Positions 18,139 through 26,675 of a stretch of DNA of 42,432 nt are shown in pieces (within the stretch, counting starts at the first letter, position 1; every line of letters starts with the position of its first letter). The stretch is from Clostridia bacterium (lineage in GTDB: Bacteria; Bacillota; Clostridia; Oscillospirales; Acutalibacteraceae). The stretch lies in assembly GCA_017507805.1 (NCBI GenBank), contig JAFWAC010000011.1, positions 1 through 42,432 on the forward strand, written 5' to 3'. Both the position numbers and the translations under genes were made by a program. Below the pieces are notes generated by a model. It had not been told where the DNA came from. It ran no database searches and was given only the letters and a program-made list of their open reading frames with translations.

Positions 18139-18816
18139 ATGGAGATATTTAAGGTCATATTAACTGCACTGTTATCGGTAGCTGCGTTGTTTACCATTAC
18201 CAAGATTATGGGACACAAGCAAGTGGCACAGCTTGACTTTTTTGATTATGTCAGCGGTATCACTATCGGCTCAATCGGTGCGGAGCTTGCAACCGAATTG
18301 GAAAAACCGTATAAGCCCTTGATTGCACTTGCAATATACGGACTTGTATCCTTGCTTTTAGATTTAATTGTTCACAAAATTCCTCGCTCCCGAAAATATA
18401 TAAACGGCACGCCAACAATTCTTATGAACGAAGGCAAGCTTTACCGTAAGAATTTAAAGCAGGCGAAGCTTGATTTGTCTGAGTTTATGCTACTCTGCCG
18501 CGAGCAGGGATATTTCGAGCTTGATGAGATACAAACAGCAATTTTTGAGCATAACGGTAAGATATCAATTTTACCAAAAGCGGCAAACCGTCCTGCAACA
18601 CCTGATGATTTAAAAATCCCCGCCAAGGCGACTCATATAGGAGTAGAGGTAATTATGGACGGCCGTGTGATGAGTGAAAATCTCTCGCGTATGGGGCGAA
18701 ATGAAGCTTGGCTTGAAAATCAGATTAAATTACAGGGGTATAAAACTGCCAAAAAGCTTTTTCTTGGCATTTACCGTCCTGAGGAGGACAAATTAACATT
18801 GTATACCTATGAGTGA
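18139..18816 (+). CDS. DUF421 family membrane protein (YetF/YrbG-like)
   Basis: A 225-residue protein with hydrophobic segments at about 5-25, 35-52 and 60-80. A soluble domain follows, carrying the family signature INGTPTILMNEGKLYRKNL and the later EFMLLCREQGYFELDEIQTAIFE. These match the DUF421 proteins of Bacillus and Clostridia (YetF, YrbG, YkjA group), which are membrane proteins of unclear function, some of them sporulation-linked. The start ATG follows AGGTGAT. It lies 126 bases after the MerR gene on the same strand and converges on the aldolase gene with a shared terminator. Nothing ties it functionally to the surface operon. Confidence 0.87.
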   Translation: MEIFKVILTALLSVAALFTITKIMGHKQVAQLDFFDYVSGITIGSIGAELATELEKPYKPLIALAIYGLVSLLLDLIVHKIPRSRKYINGTPTILMNEGKLYRKNLKQAKLDLSEFMLLCREQGYFELDEIQTAIFEHNGKISILPKAANRPATPDDLKIPAKATHIGVEVIMDGRVMSENLSRMGRNEAWLENQIKLQGYKTAKKLFLGIYRPEEDKLTLYTYE

Positions 18817-18870
18817 AAATCGCATACACTGAACATATATGTGGGTTTTATACCTTCCTTAATAAAATTA

Positions 18871-18905
18871 CGGCGGCAAGGATTTTACTCCTTACCGCCG
18901 TGGTT
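18871..18905. terminator. Terminator shared by DUF421 and aldolase genes
   Basis: CGGCGGCAAGGA (from 18871) pairs with the TCCTTACCGCCG arm ending at 18900. The one C-A mismatch on the plus strand becomes a G-U pair on the minus strand. T-rich stretches follow on both sides (GGTTTTTAT on plus, TAATTTTATT on minus). Confidence 0.8.
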
Positions 18906-18929
18906 TTTATCTCTAATGATATTAACAGC

Positions 18930-19793
18930 TTAAGCCTTGTCAACCGAGCCGAAAAGCTCCATTTTCTCTTTAACGGTTGCCTTGATTGCGGCAGTACCGT
19001 CAGCCAAGAGCTTTCTGGGGTCGAAGCCCTTGCCCTCAAGGTCTTTACCTGCTTCGATATACTTTCTTGTAGCCTCAGCAAAAGCCAACTGACACTCGGT
19101 ATTAACATTAATCTTGGAAACACCTAAAGAAATTGCCTTCTTTATCATATCGGCAGGGATACCTGTACCGCCGTGAAGCACCAAAGGCATATCGCCTGTA
19201 AGCTGTTGAATACCGTCAAGTGTTTCAAAGCTCAGGCCTGCCCAATTTGCAGGGTACTTTCCGTGAATGTTACCGATACCTGCCGCAAGCATTGTAACAC
19301 CCAAATCAGCAATCATTTTGCATTCCTCGGGGTCAGCAACCTCACCGCTGCCAACAACACCGTCTTCCTCGCCGCCGATGGCGCCAACCTCTGCCTCAAG
19401 GGAAAGTCCCTTTGAATTGCAGATTTCAACCAATTCCTTGGTCTTTGCAAGGTTTTCCTCGATGGGGTAATGAGAACCGTCAAACATTACGGATGAAAAG
19501 CCTGCCTCAATGCACTTCATAGCGCCTTCATAGCTGCCGTGGTCAAGGTGGAGAGCAACCGGAACGGTGATACCAAGCTCGTTAATCATACCGTTTACCA
19601 TGCCAACAATTGTGGTATAGCCGCACATATATTTACCTGCGCCCTCGGAAACGCCGAGAATAACGGGTGAATTAAGCTCCTGAGCAGTTTGAAGGATAGC
19701 CTTTGTCCACTCAAGATTGTTGATATTAAACTGACCTACTGCGTACTTACCTGCCTTTGCCTTGGTAAGCATTTCCTTTGCCGAAACTAACAT
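18930..19793 (-). CDS. fba: Class II fructose-bisphosphate aldolase
   Basis: A 287-residue zinc-dependent aldolase that splits fructose 1,6-bisphosphate into dihydroxyacetone phosphate and glyceraldehyde 3-phosphate in glycolysis. The family motifs are present: YAVGQFNINN at the N-terminus, LHLDHGS with His82, Asp84 and His85, the zinc ligands His177 (GNIHGKY) and His207 (LHGGTGIP), and the substrate-binding INVNTE. Length fits the class IIB enzymes of Firmicutes (about 285 residues). The ATG follows GGAGG. It stands alone with its own promoter upstream and a terminator downstream. A related tagatose-bisphosphate aldolase (GatY/KbaY) is the main alternative, but nothing in the neighbourhood suggests that pathway. 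Confidence 0.93.
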   Translation of the reverse strand: MLVSAKEMLTKAKAGKYAVGQFNINNLEWTKAILQTAQELNSPVILGVSEGAGKYMCGYTTIVGMVNGMINELGITVPVALHLDHGSYEGAMKCIEAGFSSVMFDGSHYPIEENLAKTKELVEICNSKGLSLEAEVGAIGGEEDGVVGSGEVADPEECKMIADLGVTMLAAGIGNIHGKYPANWAGLSFETLDGIQQLTGDMPLVLHGGTGIPADMIKKAISLGVSKINVNTECQLAFAEATRKYIEAGKDLEGKGFDPRKLLADGTAAIKATVKEKMELFGSVDKA

Positions 19794-19842
19794 TAAAATT
19801 CCTCCATTGTCGATTTTTTGAAGCTACAAGTTTCACCTTTAT

Positions 19843-19871
19843 ATTTTATACCAATACTGTCATAAAATCAA
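19843..19871 (-). promoter_or_regulatory. Promoter of the aldolase gene
   Basis: On the minus strand TTGATT (19866-19871) and TAAAAT (19843-19848) with a 17-base spacer. An overlapping TATAAA preceded by TGG gives an extended -10 alternative. It is in the 107-base gap before the aldolase ATG. Confidence 0.6.
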
Positions 19872-19900
19872 GGGTAATTTGAAAGAAAAATGCGCTGCTG

Positions 19901-22207
19901 TTAAATACTTTCAAAACTGATTTCAATACTGTTATCTGCCGCTACCATAATTTTTGAGATACTGCCCTCAGAATTATCAATCACAATATCCACGATTTTG
20001 GCTTCTATCTCGCGGCGGATTGAGTTGCGAAGCTCGCGCGCTCCCCTCTTGCCGCCCACTGCTTTAGCCGCCAGATATTCACAGACCTTGCGGTCATATG
20101 CAAGCTCTATAAGCTTTTCGGAAAGTGCTTCTTTCAATTCCTTTAGCATAAGGTCGGCAATGTCTGCCATTGCTTTCTCATCCAAGCAAGAGAAAACCAC
20201 TATTTCATCCACTCGTGCAATGAATTCGGGACGCAAAAAGCCCTCTAACGCCTTTAACGCCTTTTCCTTTGAAGCATCCTGCACCGTTTTGCCGAAGCCC
20301 AACAGGTTATCGGTGCGCTCACTGCCTGCGTTTGAGGTCATAACAATAACTGTGTTTTCAAAATTCACCGTACGCCCTTGCGCGTCGGTTATTCTGCCGT
20401 CATCAAGAATTTGCAGAAGCACATTAAGCACATCGGGATGCGCCTTTTCAATTTCATCAAACAGCACTACCGAATAAGGCTTTCTGCGCACCTTTTCGGT
20501 GAGCTGACCTGCCTCGTCATAGCCGACATATCCGGGAGGGGCTCCGATAATACGGGAAACGGAATGCTTCTCCATAAATTCCGACATATCAAGTCTTATA
20601 AGGGTTTCAGGCGTATCGAAAAGCTGTTCGGAAAGCACCTTTACAAGCTGGGTTTTTCCAACACCCGTAGGGCCGACAAAGATAAAGGATGCCGGACGGC
20701 AAAGCTTGCCGGTTTTTACCCTTGAGCGTTTAACTGCCGCCGCCACAAGCTTAGTTGCCTCTTTTTGTCCGATTATTCTCTCGTTAAGGCGGTCCTCAAG
20801 CTCAGCTAACTTTCTAAGGTCGCTTTCCTGCACCTTGGTAGCAGGTATACCTGTCCAAAGCTCGATTACCTTTGCAATGTCGGCATCGGTAACGGTATTT
20901 TGTGAAGCCGGCTCGTAAAGCTCGGCGGCTCTGCTCTTATATTTTTCGAGCTCTGCCTTTACCATTGCCTGCTTTTCGTAATCGGGATTTTCAACCTCGG
21001 CTTCAAGCTCCTCAAGCTGAACGGAAAATTCGGCAATGCGTTTATTGGCAACATAAAGCTCATCAATGGCTGTATTTTCAAGGCTTGCGCAGGCGCATGC
21101 CTCGTCAAGCAAATCTATCGCCTTATCGGGCAAATAACGATCAGTTACATATCTTTCGGAAAGTAAAACCGCCTTTTTAACAATACTGTCGGGAATAACA
21201 ACATTGTGGAAGCCCTCATAATAGCCCTTGACACCCATCAGTATATCCTCTGCCTCGCTCAAAGACGGCTCCTCAACCGTTACGGGCTGGAAGCGGCGCT
21301 CTAAGGCAGCATCCTTTTCGATATATTTGCGGTATTCCTTAAAGGTGGTTGCACCTATCACCTGAATTTCACCGCGGGAGAGTGCCGGCTTTAAAATATT
21401 TGCGGCATTCATTGAGCCCTCGGCAGAATCGCCTGCACCGACAAGGTTATGAATTTCATCAATAAACAGAATTATATTTCCTGCCTGCTTAATTTCGTCA
21501 ACAAGTCCCTTTACGCGGCTTTCAAACTGACCTCTGAATTGAGTGCCTGCCACAAGCCCTGTAAGGTCAAGCAAAAATATTTCTTTATCAAGCAGTCTTG
21601 CAGGGGCGGTGCCGTTGGCGATTTTAAGCGCTAAGCCCTCGGCAATGGCAGTTTTACCCACACCCGGCTCACCGATAAGGCAAGGATTGTTTTTACTGCG
21701 TCTTGATAAAATTTGTATAGTGCGGTAAAGCTCCTTATCTCTGCCGATTATAACATCAATCTGTCCGGCGCGAGCCTTTTCGGTGAGGTTTGTGCAATAT
21801 TGCTCCATAAAACGGCGGCGCTTTTTCTTGGATTTTTCCTTTGCATCCGTCTTTTCGGATTTTTGCTCCTTTTCCGCGCCCTTTTCAGCGCTCTTATCCC
21901 CACCAAGGCTTCCGAACAGCTTACTCATAAAAGGCATTGCAGGGGCGGTGCCCAAATCAAATGTCTCGTCATTTAACGCGGCATCGTCAAACTCCTCGTC
22001 CAACGCCATCAAATCCATAAACTGTTCGCTCATTTGCTCGATATCCTCGTCAGATATATTCATCCGCTTAAGCATATCCTCGACCGGTTTTATACCCATT
22101 TCCTTTGCGCAGACAAGGCAAAGACCGCCGGGCTCCGCATTAGGGTTAGATAGGTCCGACATAAAAACTACTGCCGGACGCTTTTTGCACTTTGAACAAA
22201 GCTTCAT
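19901..22207 (-). CDS. Clp/Hsp100 ATPase (ClpC-like) with N-terminal zinc finger
   Basis: A 768-residue AAA+ unfoldase. Instead of the usual double ClpN repeat, the N-terminus has a four-cysteine zinc finger, CxxC at 4-7 and CxxC at 30-33, like that of McsA. An acidic region (50-90) and a Lys/Glu-rich linker (100-132) follow. The first AAA module has Walker A GEPGVGKT (179-186) and Walker B FIDEIH (249-253). A short middle region (385-435) follows. The second module has Walker A GPTGVGKT (512-519) and Walker B VLFDEIEKAH (581-590). LLGFGK (635-640) is in the place of the ClpP-binding loop, so it probably feeds ClpP. It is the last gene of the long ruvC operon. The zinc finger may serve adaptor or phosphoarginine-type recognition normally given by ClpN and McsA. 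Confidence 0.9.
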   Translation of the reverse strand: MKLCSKCKKRPAVVFMSDLSNPNAEPGGLCLVCAKEMGIKPVEDMLKRMNISDEDIEQMSEQFMDLMALDEEFDDAALNDETFDLGTAPAMPFMSKLFGSLGGDKSAEKGAEKEQKSEKTDAKEKSKKKRRRFMEQYCTNLTEKARAGQIDVIIGRDKELYRTIQILSRRSKNNPCLIGEPGVGKTAIAEGLALKIANGTAPARLLDKEIFLLDLTGLVAGTQFRGQFESRVKGLVDEIKQAGNIILFIDEIHNLVGAGDSAEGSMNAANILKPALSRGEIQVIGATTFKEYRKYIEKDAALERRFQPVTVEEPSLSEAEDILMGVKGYYEGFHNVVIPDSIVKKAVLLSERYVTDRYLPDKAIDLLDEACACASLENTAIDELYVANKRIAEFSVQLEELEAEVENPDYEKQAMVKAELEKYKSRAAELYEPASQNTVTDADIAKVIELWTGIPATKVQESDLRKLAELEDRLNERIIGQKEATKLVAAAVKRSRVKTGKLCRPASFIFVGPTGVGKTQLVKVLSEQLFDTPETLIRLDMSEFMEKHSVSRIIGAPPGYVGYDEAGQLTEKVRRKPYSVVLFDEIEKAHPDVLNVLLQILDDGRITDAQGRTVNFENTVIVMTSNAGSERTDNLLGFGKTVQDASKEKALKALEGFLRPEFIARVDEIVVFSCLDEKAMADIADLMLKELKEALSEKLIELAYDRKVCEYLAAKAVGGKRGARELRNSIRREIEAKIVDIVIDNSEGSISKIMVAADNSIEISFESI

Positions 22208-22229
22208 TTTAAATCTCCTTAGGTTTTAC

Positions 22230-22248
22230 GGCAGAGACCGCCTCTGCC
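22230..22248. other. Short perfect hairpin in the leader of the clp gene
   Basis: GGCAGAG (22230-22236) and CTCTGCC (22242-22248) form a 7-bp GC-rich stem with a 5-base loop in the 50-base gap between cvpA and clp. No T-run follows on the minus strand. It may be an RNA stability or partial attenuation element; the function is not shown. Confidence 0.35.
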
Positions 22249-22257
22249 TTTATAAAA

Positions 22258-22953
22258 TTAAATCAGCTTAAAGGTAAGCTGTGTTATTGCCTTAAAAATG
22301 TAGGAGCTGTCTATATTCTCCTGAGTGAAAATGAGAAAACCGCCCTTGGTCAGAGACACTAAAAGTGAAACTGCCATACAGAAAACAACGGCAAAAACCA
22401 CACCCTTTAAAAAGCCTACCGCTGCTCCCAAAGCACGGTTGGCTTTTCCGACAATGCTGAAGGAAAACAGACCGTTTATTATTTTAGCAATAAGCTTGAC
22501 TAAAATCAACAGCACAATTATTAATATTATGGAATAAATAAGCCCTAATATTTTTATTGCAACAGGTCTTACCACCCTTTGGGAAGCGGCTCGGACAGCG
22601 GCAACACTGCCTTCAACCATATTCTCCTCCATAACAGAAGCAAACTCCTCTGAGGAAATACCGAGCTTTTGGGCATTTTTAATCAGAAAATCGGGAATTG
22701 CATTCCAGGCTTCATGCTCCGCGGTCTCCCCTGCCGACTCCTCTGCATTTTTCTCAACTGCGCTCACCATTGCAGGCTCAATTATTTTATCATATGTAGC
22801 CACTGCCAATGGTGTACTGATTGTAAACACTAAAATAATTGCCGCTATAAATCCGACAGCCTCCACCACTACCTTGACAAAGCCTTTTTTTGCCGAGGTA
22901 ATAACAAAAAACAGAACTATGAGCGCTATTATAAGATCAAGTATTAATTTCAT
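22258..22953 (-). CDS. CvpA family membrane protein
   Basis: A 231-residue protein with the CvpA/colicin V production fold. The first membrane segment (LDLIIALIVLFFVITSAKKGFVKV) is followed by the characteristic GF turn. Further segments lie near 23-48, 140-165 and 180-205, with a soluble charged region between (about 55-115). The ATG at 22953 has AGGGG seven bases upstream, and an upstream in-frame TTG overlaps the previous gene and lacks a site. CvpA proteins are poorly understood membrane proteins linked to secretion, envelope integrity and stress. In this operon it sits between the DUF5711 gene and clp, 10 bases after the former. Confidence 0.84.
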   Translation of the reverse strand: MKLILDLIIALIVLFFVITSAKKGFVKVVVEAVGFIAAIILVFTISTPLAVATYDKIIEPAMVSAVEKNAEESAGETAEHEAWNAIPDFLIKNAQKLGISSEEFASVMEENMVEGSVAAVRAASQRVVRPVAIKILGLIYSIILIIVLLILVKLIAKIINGLFSFSIVGKANRALGAAVGFLKGVVFAVVFCMAVSLLVSLTKGGFLIFTQENIDSSYIFKAITQLTFKLI

Positions 22954-22963
22954 TTCAAAGCCC

Positions 22964-24253
22964 CTAATCAAAATTTATTTTTTCGATTTTATTTTCGGTT
23001 ATAATTGCCGCGCTGTCATTCGACAAGGGCGACAGTCTCACTGCGCCAAATCCGCAATCTGCAGTTTTGAGAATTTCTCCGTTCAAACTCAGCTTCTGCA
23101 CATCGTTATCGCTCATACAATAAATATGACCGCCATAATACTGAATATCACCGATAATTCCTTTATACTCAAGCTCCGCTTTTAGTGAGCCGTTTTTTGA
23201 TATAACCGCAATCTTATTATCAGTTTTATCGTTTTCGCGGTTATAAACCACAACATAGCCGTTAGCACAGGCACGGAAAAGGGCTGTGCCGTATTCATTT
23301 TTATATTCAGTGGATTTATATTTTTTAGACCACTTAATAAACTTAAAGGTGTTCCCCGTCACAACCCCGAAGCCATTGTGATATGAGGTGTCGATATTAT
23401 AAATAAGTGTGTTATCAAAGGTTTCCGTGTACTCAGGCGTTGCCGACTTGAAATTAAGCACGCTAAGGGTAGAGGTATAAGACCCGACACCTGAGGCAAA
23501 GGTTGAAACGGCAATTTTTTTGCCGTTTGGCGCAATTCCTACGTTATTAACCGTTTCCTGTGCAGAATACCACTCATAAAGCATTTTGCCCCTTTTACTG
23601 TAAACCGAAACGGCGGCGGTATATTTTTCAGAGCGTGAGACAATCGCATAGGTGCCGTTATCCGATATTGCCGCGGTGATTATCGGTTTTTCGGTGTCCA
23701 CGGTTTCCCTTAGTCCGTTAAGTGTGAATATGAGGCATTGAGTTCCTCCCTGATTAAAAACCAGCGCCCGTGTATCGCAGGTTTTGATTATCGGCTTTTC
23801 AAATCCGTGGGGATATGAAAAAAGCTCCTTGCCTGACGCTGAAACGGCACAAATGTGACTGTTGGTAAGTATATAATAATAGTTATTATAACAAACGGTA
23901 TTAATGGTTTTTGTACCGTCCAGCTCCAAGGGATAGCTTCCCGTTCCGATAAGCGATATTAAATTTGAGGTGTTCTCAATTATTCCTGCCGGCAAAATAA
24001 GCTCAAGCAGCAATACAACCACCAGAATAACTGCCGCAACAGACGAAAAAGCCTTAAAACGGCGGCTATTCTCCCGCTTTTTCCCCTTTACCACCTTCAT
24101 ACCCGTACTATGCTGTACCGTGCTTCGCTTTTTGCCCGAAGGTGTCATCGGTATGTCCTGAGCCTCCGAATGCTCCCTCCGCTTACCTTTCACCTGCTTA
24201 GGCTTTGGCGCGGAAAATATTCCTTTGCGCTTCTTTTTCTTGTAATCAGGCAT
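22964..24253 (-). CDS. DUF5711 family membrane-anchored beta-propeller-like protein
   Basis: A 429-residue protein. The first 65 residues are strongly basic and cytoplasmic (KKKKRKG..., KGKKRENSRR). One membrane segment follows at about 68-90 (FSSVAAVILVVVLLLELILP), then an extracellular domain of about 330 residues made of repeated four-strand units. Recurrent motifs are VSASGKELFSYP, SVYSKRGKMLYEW, VISKNGSLKAELE and KLSLNGEILKT, each with a K/S-x-G turn, as in WD-like or YncE-like propellers. This matches the DUF5711 proteins of Clostridia; their function is unknown. It is in a tight block with truA (9 bases) and cvpA (10 bases). Confidence 0.8.
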   Translation of the reverse strand: MPDYKKKKRKGIFSAPKPKQVKGKRREHSEAQDIPMTPSGKKRSTVQHSTGMKVVKGKKRENSRRFKAFSSVAAVILVVVLLLELILPAGIIENTSNLISLIGTGSYPLELDGTKTINTVCYNNYYYILTNSHICAVSASGKELFSYPHGFEKPIIKTCDTRALVFNQGGTQCLIFTLNGLRETVDTEKPIITAAISDNGTYAIVSRSEKYTAAVSVYSKRGKMLYEWYSAQETVNNVGIAPNGKKIAVSTFASGVGSYTSTLSVLNFKSATPEYTETFDNTLIYNIDTSYHNGFGVVTGNTFKFIKWSKKYKSTEYKNEYGTALFRACANGYVVVYNRENDKTDNKIAVISKNGSLKAELEYKGIIGDIQYYGGHIYCMSDNDVQKLSLNGEILKTADCGFGAVRLSPLSNDSAAIITENKIEKINFD

Positions 24254-24262
24254 TTCATCACC

Positions 24263-24997
24263 CTAATAATAAACTTTTTGTAAAACAAGACCTGCCGCCG
24301 GTGCGGTCATTCCTGCCAATTCCCGTTTGTGGGAGGAAAGGATTTTTTCGGTATCCTCGGGGTTTATTTTACCATCCGACACCGCCACCGCGGTTCCTGT
24401 TACTATACGCACCATATTATAAAGAAAGCCGTCACCTGTGATATAGAGTGACACCATTTCCCCCTCGCGCTTTACATAGCACTCACTAACAGTGCGAACG
24501 GTATCGGTAACGGTGCGTCCCGATGAGGAAAAGGTATAAAAATCGTGCTTTCCGACAATTTTTTCACAAAAGCTGTTCATTTTACCGATATCAAGCGGTC
24601 TTTCTATCCGCCAACTGTATCTTGATAAAAAGGGGTCCTTCCGTTTGCTGTTCAAAATATTATAAACATAGGTTTTTCCCTTAGCAGCATAGCGGGCGTG
24701 AAAATCAGGTGAGACAGTCTTGCAGTCAACCACCGCAATATCATCGGGCAAAAATGAGTTCACGCCACTTAAGAATGCCTCGTCAGGGAATTTTTCCTCA
24801 CAGTCAAGGTGACAGCAAAACTCCCTTGCGTGCACCCCTGCATCGGTGCGGCTGCATCCCGTAACATCAGGTCTTACACCTAAAATTTTTTCCAAGGCAT
24901 CCTGCAACACCTGCTGAACTGTAATTCCGTTAGGCTGTACCTGCCAGCCGTGGTAGGCAGTGCCGTCATAGCTTATAGTAAGTAAAATTCTTTTCAT
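24263..24997 (-). CDS. truA: tRNA pseudouridine(38-40) synthase TruA
   Basis: A 244-residue enzyme that makes pseudouridine at positions 38-40 of the tRNA anticodon stem. The N-terminus ISYDGTAYHGWQVQPN and the catalytic motif CSRTDAGVHA with Asp52 are both diagnostic. RRVTDTVRTV-like and GDGFLYNMVRIVTG blocks later in the protein complete the family pattern. Length is normal. It is 11 bases after ecfT, and the ecfA1-ecfA2-ecfT-truA order is common in Firmicutes. Confidence 0.96.
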   Translation of the reverse strand: MKRILLTISYDGTAYHGWQVQPNGITVQQVLQDALEKILGVRPDVTGCSRTDAGVHAREFCCHLDCEEKFPDEAFLSGVNSFLPDDIAVVDCKTVSPDFHARYAAKGKTYVYNILNSKRKDPFLSRYSWRIERPLDIGKMNSFCEKIVGKHDFYTFSSSGRTVTDTVRTVSECYVKREGEMVSLYITGDGFLYNMVRIVTGTAVAVSDGKINPEDTEKILSSHKRELAGMTAPAAGLVLQKVYY

Positions 24998-25008
24998 ACA
25001 GCTCTACC

Positions 25009-25818
25009 CTAAAGTAAAATATTAAGAATTATTATCCCGGCACACATAATGATTGCCGCCGCGCTCACAAGGAAATCTGTGTTTGACAAATGCATTTGCT
25101 TCATACGGGTTTTGCCCTCTCCGCCGTTATAGCATCGGCATTCCATAGCCTCTGCCAGCTCGTATGCCCTGCGCACAGAGGAAATAAGCAGGGGTATGAG
25201 TATAGGAATAAGCGCCTTTACGCGGTCAACAAGCCCACCGCTTTCAAGGTCAGCCCCCCTTGCCTTCTGGGCGTTCATAATCTTTTCGGCTTCCTCAATA
25301 AGTGTAGGAATAAAACGCAGTGCTATTGTCATCATCATTGCCAGGGTATGCACCGCGCCCTTAAGACCGACAAATTTTAACGGACTTAAAAGGCTTTCAA
25401 TCGCATCCGTTAAATCGTTCGGGGTTGTTGTATAGGTAAGCACAGAGCTCATAAAAATAAGCAAGACTATGCGAAGCGCCATAAATACCGAGTTATATAT
25501 TCCGCCGGTGGTTATTCTGAGCTTCCAGACCTCCAACAAAATCCTTCCGCCATCGCCGTAAAATAGGTTTATTACAGCCGTAAAAATAAGCACCGGTAAA
25601 ATTGCTTTCATATTTTTGATATAAAGCCTGAAGGGCACCCTTGAAATAAGGGCTATACACCCAACACAGGCGGTTGCAAACAAAAGTGCAAAAAGATTTT
25701 TTGCAAGAAATATGAATACTATGAGTAATATCATCAGAACTATTTTAGCCCGAGGGTCTGTACGGTGAAGCAAGGAATTGCTTTCGTAATACTGACCGAA
25801 GGTTATATCCTTAAGCAT
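25009..25818 (-). CDS. ecfT: Energy-coupling factor transporter transmembrane protein EcfT
   Basis: A 269-residue membrane protein that couples the two Ecf ATPases to exchangeable vitamin-binding S components. It starts with DITFGQYYESNSLLHRTDPRAKI, the EcfT signature, and has about five membrane segments (near 28-60, 68-90, 105-130 and the C-terminus). The two Ala-Arg-Gly coupling motifs are seen in MNAQKARGAD and, in the degenerate form, in AMECRCYNG. The ATG at 25818 has GGAGG nine bases upstream, inside the end of ecfA2; a GTG three codons earlier would touch the ribosome site. No S component gene is in the window, so this is a general (group II) module. Confidence 0.94.
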   Translation of the reverse strand: MLKDITFGQYYESNSLLHRTDPRAKIVLMILLIVFIFLAKNLFALLFATACVGCIALISRVPFRLYIKNMKAILPVLIFTAVINLFYGDGGRILLEVWKLRITTGGIYNSVFMALRIVLLIFMSSVLTYTTTPNDLTDAIESLLSPLKFVGLKGAVHTLAMMMTIALRFIPTLIEEAEKIMNAQKARGADLESGGLVDRVKALIPILIPLLISSVRRAYELAEAMECRCYNGGEGKTRMKQMHLSNTDFLVSAAAIIMCAGIIILNILL

Positions 25819-26674
25819 CAGCCGCACCCTCCTTTAACTGCACAAGCGCTTCAACCGCTTGGGAAACGGTGAAAACATTTGGCGAAACCGCCACGCCCAT
25901 AGCCCTAAGCCCTGCAAAAACCCTTGTAACAATCGGAACATCCAAGCCGATCTCACGCAAGGCTTCAGCCGAAGCAAAAACCTTTTCGGGAGTATCAAAT
26001 AAAACCAGCTCACCCTTGTTCATCACAATAATCCTGTCCGCCAAGGCCGCCATATCCTCCATACTGTGAGAAATAATTATAACGGTAGCATTAGTGGCAG
26101 TGCGGTAATCGCTGATAATTTTCATTACCTCCTCGCGTCCGCGCGGGTCAAGACCTGCCGTGGGCTCGTCAAACACAATAACCTTAGGTCTCATTGCCAT
26201 TACACCGGCTATTGCCACGCGCCGCTTTTCACCGCCCGACAAATCAAAGGGGGACTTTTGGAGATACTCCTCTTTTATGCCTATAAGCGATGCTGTTTCG
26301 GTTACACAATTTTCCAATTCCTCACCCGAAAGCCCCATATTTTTAGGCCCGAAGGCAATATCCGCAAAAACGGTTTCTTCAAAAAGCTGATATTCGGGGT
26401 ATTGGAACACAAGCCCTATTTTAGAACGGATTTTACGGATTTCCTTTGCGTTTTTCCAAATATCCTCATTTTCAAACAGCACTGTACCCTCTGTCGGCTT
26501 TAAAAGTCCGTTCAAATGCTGCACAAGGGTAGACTTACCCGACCCTGTGTGACCGATAATTCCTATTATTTCGCCTTGGTTTATATCAAAGCTTACATTT
26601 TTAACTGCATCATTCATAAATGGGGTATTTCCGCTATATGAATGGCTAAGGTTCTCTACCTTTAAAATTGACAA
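25811..26674 (-). CDS. ecfA2: Energy-coupling factor transporter ATPase EcfA2
   Basis: A 287-residue ABC ATPase. Walker A GHTGSGKST, Q-loop VFQYPEYQLFEETV, signature LSGGEKRR and Walker B VIVFDEPTAGLDP are all present. HTGSGKST and the YPEYQLFEETV stretch are typical of EcfA2. The start is most likely the TTG at 26674 (protein begins SILKVENLSHSY), with GGAGG eight bases upstream, one base after the ecfA1 stop. A longer frame upstream would run into ecfA1. It pairs with EcfA1 as a heterodimer on EcfT. Confidence 0.93.
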   Translation of the reverse strand: MSILKVENLSHSYSGNTPFMNDAVKNVSFDINQGEIIGIIGHTGSGKSTLVQHLNGLLKPTEGTVLFENEDIWKNAKEIRKIRSKIGLVFQYPEYQLFEETVFADIAFGPKNMGLSGEELENCVTETASLIGIKEEYLQKSPFDLSGGEKRRVAIAGVMAMRPKVIVFDEPTAGLDPRGREEVMKIISDYRTATNATVIIISHSMEDMAALADRIIVMNKGELVLFDTPEKVFASAEALREIGLDVPIVTRVFAGLRAMGVAVSPNVFTVSQAVEALVQLKEGAADA

Positions 26675-26675
26675 G

